NCBI RefSeq assembly: GCF_005434975.1
Contig: NZ_SKCJ01000002.1
Coordinates: 62,001 to 126,000, forward strand
From: Parerythrobacter lutipelagi
GTDB lineage: Bacteria; Pseudomonadota; Alphaproteobacteria; Sphingomonadales; Sphingomonadaceae
Direction: 5' to 3'
Length of the DNA stretch: 64,000 bases
In this document: piece by piece, positions 1-8,392 of the stretch
Numbering within the stretch: position 1 is the stretch's first letter
How the letters are laid out: each line of letters starts with the position of its first letter
Notes under the pieces: model-generated
Told to the model about the DNA's origin: nothing
The model's input: the letters and a program-made list of their open reading frames with translations, nothing else
Databases searched by the model: none
Translations under genes and position numbers: made by a program

Positions 1-3000
1 TGCCCCGTAGCGGATCGCGCCCGAAACTTAGTCCCAGCCGCAATCCGATCGAATAGGTATCGTCGCGAAAACCGTAGCTCCCGTCCAGCGCCGCTGTGAA
101 ACGATCGAAATCGCGAACGGCGGAAAGCCCCACTTGGGCCGATTTCGAAGTGAAGGAATAGCCAACCGATCCGCGGATCGCGGTGTTGCTGTCGATCGCG
201 CGATCGACCTCCACCGCCGCAGAGACAAGATCTGGATCGGGCACAATCTGATAGCCGAGTGACAGCCGCCCGCGGGTTTTCGAACGCGTGGCCGTTGCGA
301 GATCGAAATTGCCGAACAGTTGCGATTGGGTGGAGAGGCCGGGGACCGATGACCGCGAATATTCGAGTGTATTCGAGACAAGGAAGTGGGGCAGCCGTGC
401 CGATGCGCGCAACGCGGCATTGGTCTGGGCCCTTCCGGCAGCGCTCTCGGTATGCCGAATGCGTGCGGTCAACGGAATTGTCAGCCCCGATACGGGATCG
501 CCCAGATTCAACGAGGAATTGAAGTCGATTTCCGTCGCGCGGCGGAGAAACTCCGAGCCGACGCTTCGGGTCTCGTCGATGAAATTGCCGGAGTACTCGG
601 CATGGCTCACTGTTACTGCGGAATTGCCGAACCTGCCTCCAATGCCGCCGCTGACGGCAAAGGCGCCGCCGCTGGCAGCCGCGAGATCCCCCTTGATGGC
701 AAACCGTCCGAGCCCGGTGCGAACTCCTGCAGAGGCGACCCACCGTTCTTCTATCGCTGTCTCGAACCAAGCGCCACTGACCAGGGCGGTGATGTCCGAT
801 GTCAGGCCGTAAGCCAGCTCGCCGCTTGCCCGCCAGGCGCCGAAGTCCTGCGCAGGAATGAAATCGGGATTGCGTATGCCGAGGACATTTTCGTCCTTCT
901 GCACAGCGCCGAAGCGATAGACTAATTTGCCCTCGGGCAACCGCCCGTCACCCACTGTGATCCGGCGCACTTGCTCGCTGCGCTGGCCTTGTGGGCCGAA
1001 GAACACCAGGCGGAAAGCGTTGAGGCCGAAGTCGACCGGGACCTGCAGGAATTCATATTGCCCGTTGACCCGTTCGCGGGTTGATCCGATCAGGATTTCG
1101 TTGCGGTACAGCTCGACCTCATAGCCTTCCTGGAGAATGCCTCGCAGGTCGATCTTCTCGAAGACGGAGAACGTCTCCGGCGGGGAATTGGTGATGCTGA
1201 TGCCGCGCCCCGAAACGCTTCGCAGCCCTATCGGCATCGACGTGGTCGAGACGTCGCCAACCGCAAATTCAGTCGCGGCAAGCGGTCCCAGCAATTCCGC
1301 ATCGGGATCCATCCGGCCCAGTTCGATCAGCGAAGCGGTGAGACCGCGCTCTGTGTCGGCGCTGAAAAACACCTGTGCGGTCAGGAACCCCAGATCATTG
1401 GCTAGCTGGATATCGGTTTCGAGGCGCGGTCCGAATGCGCTGTCCGACAGGGCGCGGAGTTCGATATCGGCCAGCGGCAACGTGGCCGCCCGATATGGCG
1501 TATCTTCGCGCGGCCATGTCTGGCGCGTGTTCGGACTGGCCCGGTTTGCGAGCCGCCTGCGATCGGCCTCGCGCTTCATCCGTTCTTCGAACGGGAAAGG
1601 CTGGAGCGTTTCGACGAGTACCGCTTGCGAGCGCAAGTCTGTCTTGATCCGCAGCGGCATCAATTGCTCGAACTGGCTATCGCGAACATACAGATCGCCT
1701 TCGAAAGCGGCAGCGGCATCGGGCGCGAGTGGGGTTTCCTCGCCCCGCTGGACCAGAATGCCCTGCCTCAGGTCGATCGTCAGTGTCTGATCTTCTTCCA
1801 GCACCCAGCCATTGGCATAGTGACCGTCATCGCTCACCACAATTGCCAGATCGAGGATACGTGCGAGCGTGCCGAGCGGTAAATAAACGCCGCTTCGCGT
1901 ACCATAAGCGATAATGGTGTCGGCCGCTTCGACATCCTTGACCTTCAACTCAAGGATGAGCTCGTCCTGATAGCTCAGCGCGGGTGGCTGAGCGGATGCG
2001 GTGAAACCCGATTGCCGGCTTTCGGTCATCCCCGCGGCGGCAGGGTCCGGGCGCTGATCTGCGCCGCCGCTATTCAGTCCGAGGGTCGGCTGGCTGCGTG
2101 CTGCCGGGAGGAGCTCGGAAGTGCTGGCAGCTGAGGAAGCTTGCGTTGTGTTGATGCCGGTATCGTTGGCCGCTTCCAGCTCCGCGGCATCGGGCTGCGG
2201 CGTGGTCGCGGTGGTCATCGGGATAGGGCTGCGGCGCGGCGGGACGACCGACGCCAGTTCGGGCACTGTCGATGGCTGGATCGCCGGTGCTTCTTCAGCG
2301 GGCCTGCCTTGCGCAGCCTGTGCAGTTGCGCCGCGATCAATCGTTCGGCGCCGAACGGTCGCATCATCGTCGGCCGGTAGAGCCGATGGCGGGACAAAAG
2401 ACGTTTGGTCGATCACATCGGCATAGACCGCCTGCGATGCAGGGGAGGGCGGCGCGGCCGCAAATGCCTGCTCATCCGACTGCGCCGGGGCTTGCATTGG
2501 CGCTTCCACTGGGGATTGCGAAATCGGTTCAGGCGACGATTCCGCCGGCGGATTGACGCGCTGCGCCTGGTTTACGGTGCTGCTCGAGCCTGTCTGGGAG
2601 GGCTCTTGATTGTCCGGATCCTGCCTGAGCGGCGGGTTTGCTGGCACTTCTGCAATCGCAAGCGTTTCCGCTTGGGGAGGGGTGGAAGAAGGAGGAGCAT
2701 AGACCGGAGGGGAGCTCGCTTGTGCTGACTGCGGATCGCCCGATGCCGGTTTGGACAGCGCTGGCGCTTCCTCGTCGGCGGCGCTCTCGCCGGCAAGCGA
2801 TATCGCGGCGAGTTCCTCGGAAGTGTTCTGTGCAGGCTTTGTTTCTGGGGTGAAATCGACCTCGGGCCAGACAATTGCTTCGTCCGGTGCTTGCGCAATT
2901 CCTGCGGGACTGGATGGCGCCGGTTCCGCCAGATGTTCACCAGGGTCGCCGGCAGCATCCTTGGCCGCTGCAAATGCGGCCACGAAATCGCCTTCAGCCT

Positions 3001-3478
3001 CCAGGACTGACTCCGGAACCTTTGTTCCGTCTCCCGGAGCGGCCGCTTCGGCTAGCGGGCTTGGCGGCGCCGGGTTGTCGTCCGGCGGGGCGGCGGTGGC
3101 TAAAGCGGCAGGGCCGGTCACCGGCTTCGGCTCGACCGCAACGAGCGTCCGGTCGCTGGTCGTTTCCAGCAATGCGCGCTTGCGATCCTTTAGAGACCCT
3201 TGCTCGCGCAGGTCTGCAGCGGGCGCAACCGGATCGCGCATACGCCCGATAGCGGGCTCTTTAATCTCGCGCTGTTTGATCGCGCGGCGTGCCACCGGGC
3301 CGAACTCCGGTTCCGGATAACCCTGCTTGCGCGGCACCGCGCCCGGATCGGAGGCTTCCTCTTCCGGGAAGGCGAGGCCGGCATTGCTGTCTGTTTGGTC
3401 GCGCTGGCTGCAGCCGAGCCCGAGCAGGACAGTGCCAAGGGCAACCGTTCCTACATTGCGGGCTCTGGTTCTGGTCAC
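1..3478 (-). CDS. Fimbrial outer-membrane usher, 3' end beyond window, long disordered N-terminal extension
   Basis: An uninterrupted minus-strand frame runs from a GTG at 3478 off the window edge (about 1159 codons seen). The GTG overlaps the TGA of the chaperone gene, so translation is coupled. Residues 1-25 are a basic then hydrophobic export signal ending LLGLGCS, which is lipobox-like but imperfect (Gly at -3). Residues ~25-490 are Pro/Ala/Glu/Ser-rich and low complexity. From ~495 the protein becomes globular (YQDELILELKV...), followed by usher-type segments such as DLRGILQEGYEVELYRNE and a plug/barrel region rich in alternating strands (YSIGLRLGLSFG at the window edge). Ushers form the outer-membrane pore that polymerises chaperone-subunit complexes. 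The neighbouring chaperone and subunit genes support the call. The extension is much longer than the usual short usher N-domain. Family assignment is confident; the role of the extension is unknown. Confidence 0.8.
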   Translation of the reverse strand, partial: MTRTRARNVGTVALGTVLLGLGCSQRDQTDSNAGLAFPEEEASDPGAVPRKQGYPEPEFGPVARRAIKQREIKEPAIGRMRDPVAPAADLREQGSLKDRKRALLETTSDRTLVAVEPKPVTGPAALATAAPPDDNPAPPSPLAEAAAPGDGTKVPESVLEAEGDFVAAFAAAKDAAGDPGEHLAEPAPSSPAGIAQAPDEAIVWPEVDFTPETKPAQNTSEELAAISLAGESAADEEAPALSKPASGDPQSAQASSPPVYAPPSSTPPQAETLAIAEVPANPPLRQDPDNQEPSQTGSSSTVNQAQRVNPPAESSPEPISQSPVEAPMQAPAQSDEQAFAAAPPSPASQAVYADVIDQTSFVPPSALPADDDATVRRRTIDRGATAQAAQGRPAEEAPAIQPSTVPELASVVPPRRSPIPMTTATTPQPDAAELEAANDTGINTTQASSAASTSELLPAARSQPTLGLNSGGADQRPDPAAAGMTESRQSGFTASAQPPALSYQDELILELKVKDVEAADTIIAYGTRSGVYLPLGTLARILDLAIVVSDDGHYANGWVLEEDQTLTIDLRQGILVQRGEETPLAPDAAAAFEGDLYVRDSQFEQLMPLRIKTDLRSQAVLVETLQPFPFEERMKREADRRRLANRASPNTRQTWPREDTPYRAATLPLADIELRALSDSAFGPRLETDIQLANDLGFLTAQVFFSADTERGLTASLIELGRMDPDAELLGPLAATEFAVGDVSTTSMPIGLRSVSGRGISITNSPPETFSVFEKIDLRGILQEGYEVELYRNEILIGSTRERVNGQYEFLQVPVDFGLNAFRLVFFGPQGQRSEQVRRITVGDGRLPEGKLVYRFGAVQKDENVLGIRNPDFIPAQDFGAWRASGELAYGLTSDITALVSGAWFETAIEERWVASAGVRTGLGRFAIKGDLAAASGGAFAVSGGIGGRFGNSAVTVSHAEYSGNFIDETRSVGSEFLRRATEIDFNSSLNLGDPVSGLTIPLTARIRHTESAAGRAQTNAALRASARLPHFLVSNTLEYSRSSVPGLSTQSQLFGNFDLATATRSKTRGRLSLGYQIVPDPDLVSAAVEVDRAIDSNTAIRGSVGYSFTSKSAQVGLSAVRDFDRFTAALDGSYGFRDDTYSIGLRLGLSFGRDPLRG

Positions 3479-4413
3479 CTGATGACGAATTTATGCTCGG
3501 CCAGCTCCGCACCGGGCGCGAAGTCATCGTCCGTATAAGTTATCGTCAATTCGACACCGGGGGCGAGAAAGCGCGGCTCTGTTTCCGGATCGATCGGCAG
3601 TAAAACCTTGCGCTGGTTGATTTCCGGATAGACGCCGATGCCACGGGAAATGGCTATGGGCTTGCTGGCACCTGGGGCAGTGACGACGAAATCGCCAAAT
3701 GCGGAGCGCGTTCCGGTGCGGTCGATGGTAACGCCAACGCCTTGCGTTCCGTCGGGCAGGGCAACAAGCGCCGCATGGCTGATACCGACGTCCAGCGACG
3801 TTTCTCCGATGCGCACAATGACCGGAATCGAGATGCCAAAACGCGGGCGGATGGTGACGCCGATGCCTTCTGCCTCCTGCCCGCCAATCGCATCGTCGAT
3901 CGAGAAGCCGTCATCCTGATCACGCGGAATCGACATGGCAAGAAAGTGCGAACGGTATTCTCCGTCCGGCAGGTCATTGGTTGCGCGAGCCATCATGCGA
4001 ATTGTCTGGGATTCGCTGCCGCGCAGCGTGACACGGCGCGGGGAATAACGCAGAAACGGGCTTGCGGTGCGAACGCGCGCCTTGTCAGTCTCGCTCACGC
4101 CATTGTTGAATTCGATCAGTTGGCCCTGCGGGGTCATAATCATGTCCTGCACGAGGATCTCGTAATCGCCGTCGTTCACGGTCTTGTTGTACAGGCCGAT
4201 GGTTGCGATATCGCGCCGTCCGTTGATCACCACGCGCTTGGGGAACAGGTTGATATCGCCCATCCCGCCGACTGAATCTACCGGCGGCTCGGGTGCTTCG
4301 GCCTCGGGCGCGGACTGCGATTGGGCAGTGGCTGTCGTCGCCAGACAGGCGAGCGAAGCGATAAGGGCGAATCCCGCAGTGCGGTATCGCCGGGAAGATT
4401 GGATCGATTTCAT
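3475..4413 (-). CDS. PapD-like periplasmic pilus chaperone
   Basis: A 312-residue protein from ATG 4413; an upstream in-frame start at 4467 would precede the signal peptide with an unlikely polar stretch. Residues ~1-32 form a signal peptide (basic start, then FALIASLACLATTATAQ). The mature protein starts with an acidic/proline linker and then has PapD-type immunoglobulin-like features: a first strand INLFPKRVVING, and FLRYSPRRVTLRG followed by SQTIRMMAR, which match the conserved arginine and subunit-binding G1-like strand region of pilus chaperones. It folds and caps subunits in the periplasm and hands them to the usher encoded immediately downstream with a 4-base overlap. It lies 99 bp after the preceding pilin-like gene, in the same direction. 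Confidence 0.85.
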   Translation of the reverse strand: MKSIQSSRRYRTAGFALIASLACLATTATAQSQSAPEAEAPEPPVDSVGGMGDINLFPKRVVINGRRDIATIGLYNKTVNDGDYEILVQDMIMTPQGQLIEFNNGVSETDKARVRTASPFLRYSPRRVTLRGSESQTIRMMARATNDLPDGEYRSHFLAMSIPRDQDDGFSIDDAIGGQEAEGIGVTIRPRFGISIPVIVRIGETSLDVGISHAALVALPDGTQGVGVTIDRTGTRSAFGDFVVTAPGASKPIAISRGIGVYPEINQRKVLLPIDPETEPRFLAPGVELTITYTDDDFAPGAELAEHKFVIR

Positions 4414-4512
4414 TTGTAACCCCGTGATGCGAACCCGGATCTCACGATCGGGCCAGCCATACACCATGATGGAATCACAGGTAAAGAGTCTGCGTCGACT
4501 GTCCCCGAAGGA

Positions 4513-5070
4513 TCAGTTGTAACGCACAGTGACCAGGAAATTGCCGGTGTAGTTGCCGACCTGCTGGTTTGCGCCGACATTGAGCCGGGCACCAACGAAC
4601 AGCGCGAAATAGCCACTGCTGTCGAGCTGGTCGAAACCTGGGCCGGTGTTGTCGCGGAACTGGTTGACCGACATCGAAGCCGTGCTGCTGGTGACGGTGA
4701 TCTGAAGGCTGGTGTTTGTAGTCGTGCTGGCATTGAACCGCCGGTTTGGATCACCAAACAGCGCAAATACCGCCGGGCCGCGTCCGTTAACCGCCTGCGG
4801 GGTGTTGGCATTGCCCGTGACGCCGCCGGTGGTGGCGGTCGTGCCATCGGGCCGCACTGTCAGCGTGCCTGCCGAGGCGGGTTGCATGATGCGCCCGAAG
4901 CGCAGGTCTGCGACCGACTGAATGTCGACCGGCTCGACAACACGGGCCTGAGCCTGTCCGGGTAGCGTGAATGTGTCGCCCGGCGCAGCCATGGCCGTAC
5001 CGCCAGTCGCAAATGCGACGGCAGCAAGGGCGATCCGCAAAGCGGCGCTGTGGGTTGGCCGGGAGAACAT
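4513..5070 (-). CDS. DUF4402-like exported pilin subunit (185 aa)
   Basis: The start at ATG 5070 is chosen because the signal peptide (MFSRPTHSAALRIALAAVA...TAMAAPG) begins there; the in-frame start at 5124 would prepend 18 polar residues. After cleavage the protein opens with APGDTFTLPGQAQARVVEPVDI and then DLRFGRIMQPASAGTLTV. This is the layout of the DUF4402 family: a conserved IxxxxDLxFG segment followed by Gly/Thr/Ser-rich beta strands and a terminal T-V-R-Y-N. These proteins sit in chaperone/usher operons and are presumed fibre subunits. This one lies directly upstream of the chaperone gene. Length and C-terminal strand pattern match its siblings at 5135 and 5802. Function is inferred from context. 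Confidence 0.75.
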   Translation of the reverse strand: MFSRPTHSAALRIALAAVAFATGGTAMAAPGDTFTLPGQAQARVVEPVDIQSVADLRFGRIMQPASAGTLTVRPDGTTATTGGVTGNANTPQAVNGRGPAVFALFGDPNRRFNASTTTNTSLQITVTSSTASMSVNQFRDNTGPGFDQLDSSGYFALFVGARLNVGANQQVGNYTGNFLVTVRYN

Positions 5071-5134
5071 GGTTAATTGTGCCTCTACAAGTTGCGGGCG
5101 AACCCGAGATGGGTCCGCCCGCACTCGCTAAGAC

Positions 5135-5629
5135 TTAGTTGTAGGTGACGGTCGCGTCGTAGCTGCCGGTGTAGGCACCAGCGGCCTGGCTCGCACCGAC
5201 GGTCAGAATGCCTCCGACGGTGAACGTGGCAGAACCGGTGCTCGAAAGCGTGCCGGTCGATCCGCTGGCGGCAGTCGTGAAGGCCATCGAGTTCGTGCCC
5301 GAAGTCACACTTCCGGGCGCAGTCGCGATGGTGAAGCTGCGGTTCGCGCTACCGGTGACAGTGAACGAGTCAGCCGAGCTGGTCGAACCGGTCAGGAGCG
5401 TAACATCGCCGCCTGCAGTCGGTGCGCCAGCTGCAGTTACCGTCACAGTGCCGCCGCCGCCGGCAGTCATCGTGCCGAATGCGAGCGCAGCGCCCGTATC
5501 ATGGGTAATGGTTATTGGAGCCACAATGGTAGCCGTTGCGGTACCCTGCGTGGTGTCAGTGTCGCCCGGTGCGGCAGCAGCCGGGGTAGCAATGGCAGCT
5601 GCGAACGCTGCGAGAACAATCTTTTTCAT
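5135..5629 (-). CDS. DUF4402 pilin-like protein, probable major subunit (164 aa)
   Basis: A short secreted protein with a clean signal peptide (MKKIVLAAFAAAIATPAAAAPG) and a Shine-Dalgarno-like GGGGAAG a few bases before ATG 5629. The mature chain is almost entirely Thr/Gly/Ser/Ala, with the family pattern TATATIVAPITIT, ALAFGTMT and a closing GSYDATVTYN. It contains no cysteine, unlike the siblings at 5802 and 6424. Its simple composition, small size and its own 172-bp leader region suggest the most abundant subunit of the fibre; that is inference. It precedes the 185-aa homologue by 64 bp in the same direction. Confidence 0.75.
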   Translation of the reverse strand: MKKIVLAAFAAAIATPAAAAPGDTDTTQGTATATIVAPITITHDTGAALAFGTMTAGGGGTVTVTAAGAPTAGGDVTLLTGSTSSADSFTVTGSANRSFTIATAPGSVTSGTNSMAFTTAASGSTGTLSSTGSATFTVGGILTVGASQAAGAYTGSYDATVTYN

Positions 5630-5682
5630 TTTCGGTCTTCCCCAAAAGGCTTGGTCCTGGTCGATGCGTTGTTGCGCACCAC

Positions 5683-5710
5683 AACACGAAGGGAGTTGAC
5701 CTTTCGTGTT
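5683..5710. repeat. Inverted repeat in pilin leader (AACACGAA / TTCGTGTT)
   Basis: Two perfect 8-bp arms separated by 12 bases lie 54 bp upstream of the 164-aa pilin start, in a 172-bp non-coding stretch (5630-5801). The same stretch also has a 13-bp dyad GGGGTTTAACCCC at 5774-5786 and a small GTCTT/AAGAC stem at 5734-5747. The long repeat could be an operator or an mRNA leader stem-loop; the dyad at 5774 lies just past the preceding gene's stop. No function can be assigned from sequence. Confidence 0.4.
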
Positions 5711-5801
5711 ACAAATTAGGGGATAGCCCTTAGGTCTTAAAGAAGACTTACTTCCGGGTTTGAGGCGATATCAGGGGTTTAACCCCAAATTTAAGCCGGC
5801 G

Positions 5802-6377
5802 CTAACCATACGACACAACTATAGGCACCTGTGCCGAGTAGGTTCCGGGCTCGGATCCGGCCGGAATTTCCAATGTGCCGCCAATACGGACATCGTCGCT
5901 GCCGTTCATATCGAGCTTGCCCATCAGGTTGTCTCCCGGGCGGTTGCGGCTTTGCGAATGCAGGCCGGTTACGAAAAGAGCGCCGCCGCCGCCTCGTGCA
6001 GCTGCGGTGACCTGAGCCGGGAGGAGAATGTCGTAATCCCGTCCTTGCTCGCCCCTTACCGTGAACAAGGCTGCTCCAGCGGCGCAGTCATTTTGCTCGC
6101 TGCATGCCGCCCTTGCTCCGCCGGTGTAGCTTGCCGTGCCGCTGCCGGCAGGAACCGTTACAGTCCCTGGTTGCAGGTCGGAAACCGCTACCGCCCCGAA
6201 TTGCAGATCAGTGATCGCAGTAACTGCCAATGGCTCGACAATGACAGCCGAAGCCGAACCTTGCGCGGTCGCTCTGCCTGGCTGCGCTGCCGCCACGCTG
6301 GGGAAGAGACACAACAGGACCAGTGCTGCGATTGCGTGTCGGCGGACAAATTCAGGGCGGTGAGCAGCACGCGTCAT
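5802..6377 (-). CDS. DUF4402-like pilin subunit with a cysteine pair (191 aa)
   Basis: The start at ATG 6377 gives a signal peptide (basic RRH then AIAALVLLCLFPSVAAAQPG); a TTG at 6398 is a weaker alternative. The mature protein carries the family signatures QGSASAVIVEPLAVT and DLQFGAVAVSDLQPGTV, and ends VPIVVSYG. Two cysteines in ARAACSEQNDC could form a small disulfide loop, absent from the 164-aa sibling. It follows the 192-aa gene by 46 bp in the same operon. Probably a fibre subunit; whether major, minor or tip cannot be told. Confidence 0.7.
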   Translation of the reverse strand: MTRAAHRPEFVRRHAIAALVLLCLFPSVAAAQPGRATAQGSASAVIVEPLAVTAITDLQFGAVAVSDLQPGTVTVPAGSGTASYTGGARAACSEQNDCAAGAALFTVRGEQGRDYDILLPAQVTAAARGGGGALFVTGLHSQSRNRPGDNLMGKLDMNGSDDVRIGGTLEIPAGSEPGTYSAQVPIVVSYG

Positions 6378-6423
6378 GTGCCGCTGACTATTGGACAATT
6401 GGCGCTGTTCCAGCGCGCAGAGA

Positions 6424-7002
6424 TCACTTGACCGATATCAGGACAGCATCGACCGGAATTCCTAACGCGACTGTTCCGCCGCCGGAGTCGCGCTCCACAT
6501 CCAGCCGGCCGCCAAGATTGAACGTGGTTTCGCACGCGCGCTGGACGCAATTGGGGATGGTGATTTCGATCGCCTGACCTGCGGAGACGGTCGAATACCC
6601 TGGCAGATCGGTCTGGTATTGCGTCAGCCGGGTCACAAGGCCGCCTTGCGTCTGCATCGGCGTGGCGGAAAAGCGCAATTCGATCTTGAGGTCGAGCCGC
6701 CTGCGGCTGTTGTTTCCGCGGTCGTAGCTGACTTTGAACCGAGCAGGCCCGGTTCCCGAATTCGTGGTTGAGAAGATCCCGACGCTTTGCACGGTCCCGG
6801 TCGGGCCGACGATCCGGTACCCCCGATCCATGACTGCGAATTCTCCGAATCGAAGCTCGCTTTCGGGAATGACCCGCAGGCGGGGAAAGTCCGCATGGGC
6901 CGTTTGCGGTACGAATAGGACCATCGCAGCAAGCAGCGCGCACGGTATTCGCAAGAATTGTCGCACTAGAGGTGGCAGGCGCAAAGTCATTGTGTTGACC
7001 AT
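6424..7002 (-). CDS. Exported minor pilin / adaptor-like protein (192 aa)
   Basis: First gene of the fibre operon. ATG at 7002 or 6990 both precede a signal peptide (RQFLRIPCALLAAMVLFVPQTAHA). The mature sequence has RVIPESELRFGEFAVMDRGY, which aligns with the DLxFG segment of DUF4402-type subunits, but the rest is less Thr/Gly-rich and more charged than its siblings. Cysteines in PNCVQRACETTFNLGG probably form a disulfide. It could be a tip or adaptor subunit because it is the most divergent of the four; this is inference. The 175-bp region between it and the divergent acyl-CoA dehydrogenase gene must hold both promoters; no clear boxes were recognised there. Confidence 0.6.
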   Translation of the reverse strand: MVNTMTLRLPPLVRQFLRIPCALLAAMVLFVPQTAHADFPRLRVIPESELRFGEFAVMDRGYRIVGPTGTVQSVGIFSTTNSGTGPARFKVSYDRGNNSRRRLDLKIELRFSATPMQTQGGLVTRLTQYQTDLPGYSTVSAGQAIEITIPNCVQRACETTFNLGGRLDVERDSGGGTVALGIPVDAVLISVK

Positions 7003-7177
7003 GTACCCGATCGCACGGGCTTTGCGCTACAGCGTGTGTTACATTTTGCACTGGCGCGATATTCATCCATGCCTCCTCCTGACCGGGGAGTAGCAATCTG
7101 GCGGAGCTGCTTTACGGATACGTCAACTTTGGGCTAGGCACTTTCCCCTGCCTGCACACAAGCATTGGACAAGCGAT

Positions 7178-8374
7178 ATGAACCTCGATTTCACCCCCGA
7201 AGACGAAGCCTTCCGCGAGGAAGTGCGCGAGTTCCTAAAAGAGAAGTTGCCGAAGCGCCTGTCCGAAAAGGTGCGCACCGGCCAGAATTTGACCAAGGCG
7301 GACATGGAGGAATGGCACGCCATCCTTAATGACCGCGGCTGGCTGGCCAATCACTGGCCGAAAGAATGGGGCGGTACTGGCTGGAGTGTGATGCAGCGGT
7401 TCATTTTCGAAACCGAAACGGCAATCGCACACGCGCCGCGCGTGGTGCCTTTCGGATTGTCCATGCTGGCACCTGTGCTGATCAAATACGGCAGTGAAGA
7501 ACAATGCCGCCATTATTTGCCGCGCATTCTCGATGGCACCGACTGGTGGTGCCAAGGCTATTCGGAGCCGGGTGCCGGTTCGGACCTGGCCAGCCTCAAG
7601 ACGCAGGCCGTGCGAGAGGGCGACCATTATATTGTCAATGGCCAGAAGACCTGGACGACGCTCGGCCAGCATGCCGACTGGATCTTCTGCCTCGTGCGCA
7701 CGAGCAATGAAGGAAAGCGCCAGGAAGGCATCTCTTTCCTGCTGATCGACATGAAAAGCCCGGGCATCGAAGTACGCCCGATCAAGCTGCTCGACGGCGA
7801 CTATGAAGTGAACGAAGTGTTCTTCACCGATGTGAAGGTGCCCGTTGCCAATCTGGTCGGCGAAGAGAACAAGGGCTGGACCTACGCCAAATATCTGCTG
7901 ACTTACGAGCGAACCAATATCGCCGGGGTCGGCGCGTCGATGGCGTTGCTCGATACGTTGAAAGATGTCGCACAGTCCACCATGCGAGGCGGCAAGCCGC
8001 TGAGCGAAGACCCGTTCTACGCTGCGCGGCTCGCGAAGTTGGAGATCGATCTGGAGAATATGAAGACCACCAATTTGCGCGTGCTCGATGCGGCAGGTGC
8101 GGGCCATGCCCCGGTCGCTGAAAGCTCGATGCTGAAAATCCGCGGGACGGAGATCCGGCAGGAGATCAACGATCTGATGCGCCGTGCTGCGGGCCGTTAC
8201 GCGCGGCCGTTCGTCGCCGAAGCACTCGAAGAAGGTTTCAACGGTGAGCCGGTCGGTCCCGAATGGGCGGGCCCGGTAGCATCGCAATATTTCAACAATC
8301 GCAAGCTCTCGATCTTTGGCGGATCGAATGAAGTGCAGCGCGAGATTATCACCAAGGCCGTCCTCGGCCTCTAA
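7178..8374 (+). CDS. Acyl-CoA dehydrogenase, FAD-pocket subunit of a likely heteromer (398 aa)
   Basis: Oxidises an acyl-CoA to a 2-enoyl-CoA. N-terminal helical domain, then the hallmark flavin/substrate motif QGYSEPGAGSDLASLKT at ~125-141 and GQKTWTT soon after, a beta-domain, and a C-terminal helical domain ending FGGSNEVQREIITKAVLGL. The segment YLLTYERTNIAG supplies a glutamate at the position used as catalytic base in FadE-type steroid/bile-acid enzymes. It lacks the EAIQLHGGIG motif, which is instead present in the gene 18 bp downstream. Adjacent complementary pairs are known to form alpha2beta2 enzymes acting on bulky CoA esters. Substrate is not determinable here. Confidence 0.85.
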   Translation: MNLDFTPEDEAFREEVREFLKEKLPKRLSEKVRTGQNLTKADMEEWHAILNDRGWLANHWPKEWGGTGWSVMQRFIFETETAIAHAPRVVPFGLSMLAPVLIKYGSEEQCRHYLPRILDGTDWWCQGYSEPGAGSDLASLKTQAVREGDHYIVNGQKTWTTLGQHADWIFCLVRTSNEGKRQEGISFLLIDMKSPGIEVRPIKLLDGDYEVNEVFFTDVKVPVANLVGEENKGWTYAKYLLTYERTNIAGVGASMALLDTLKDVAQSTMRGGKPLSEDPFYAARLAKLEIDLENMKTTNLRVLDAAGAGHAPVAESSMLKIRGTEIRQEINDLMRRAAGRYARPFVAEALEEGFNGEPVGPEWAGPVASQYFNNRKLSIFGGSNEVQREIITKAVLGL

Positions 8375-8392
8375 GATACGGGACACAGACAG

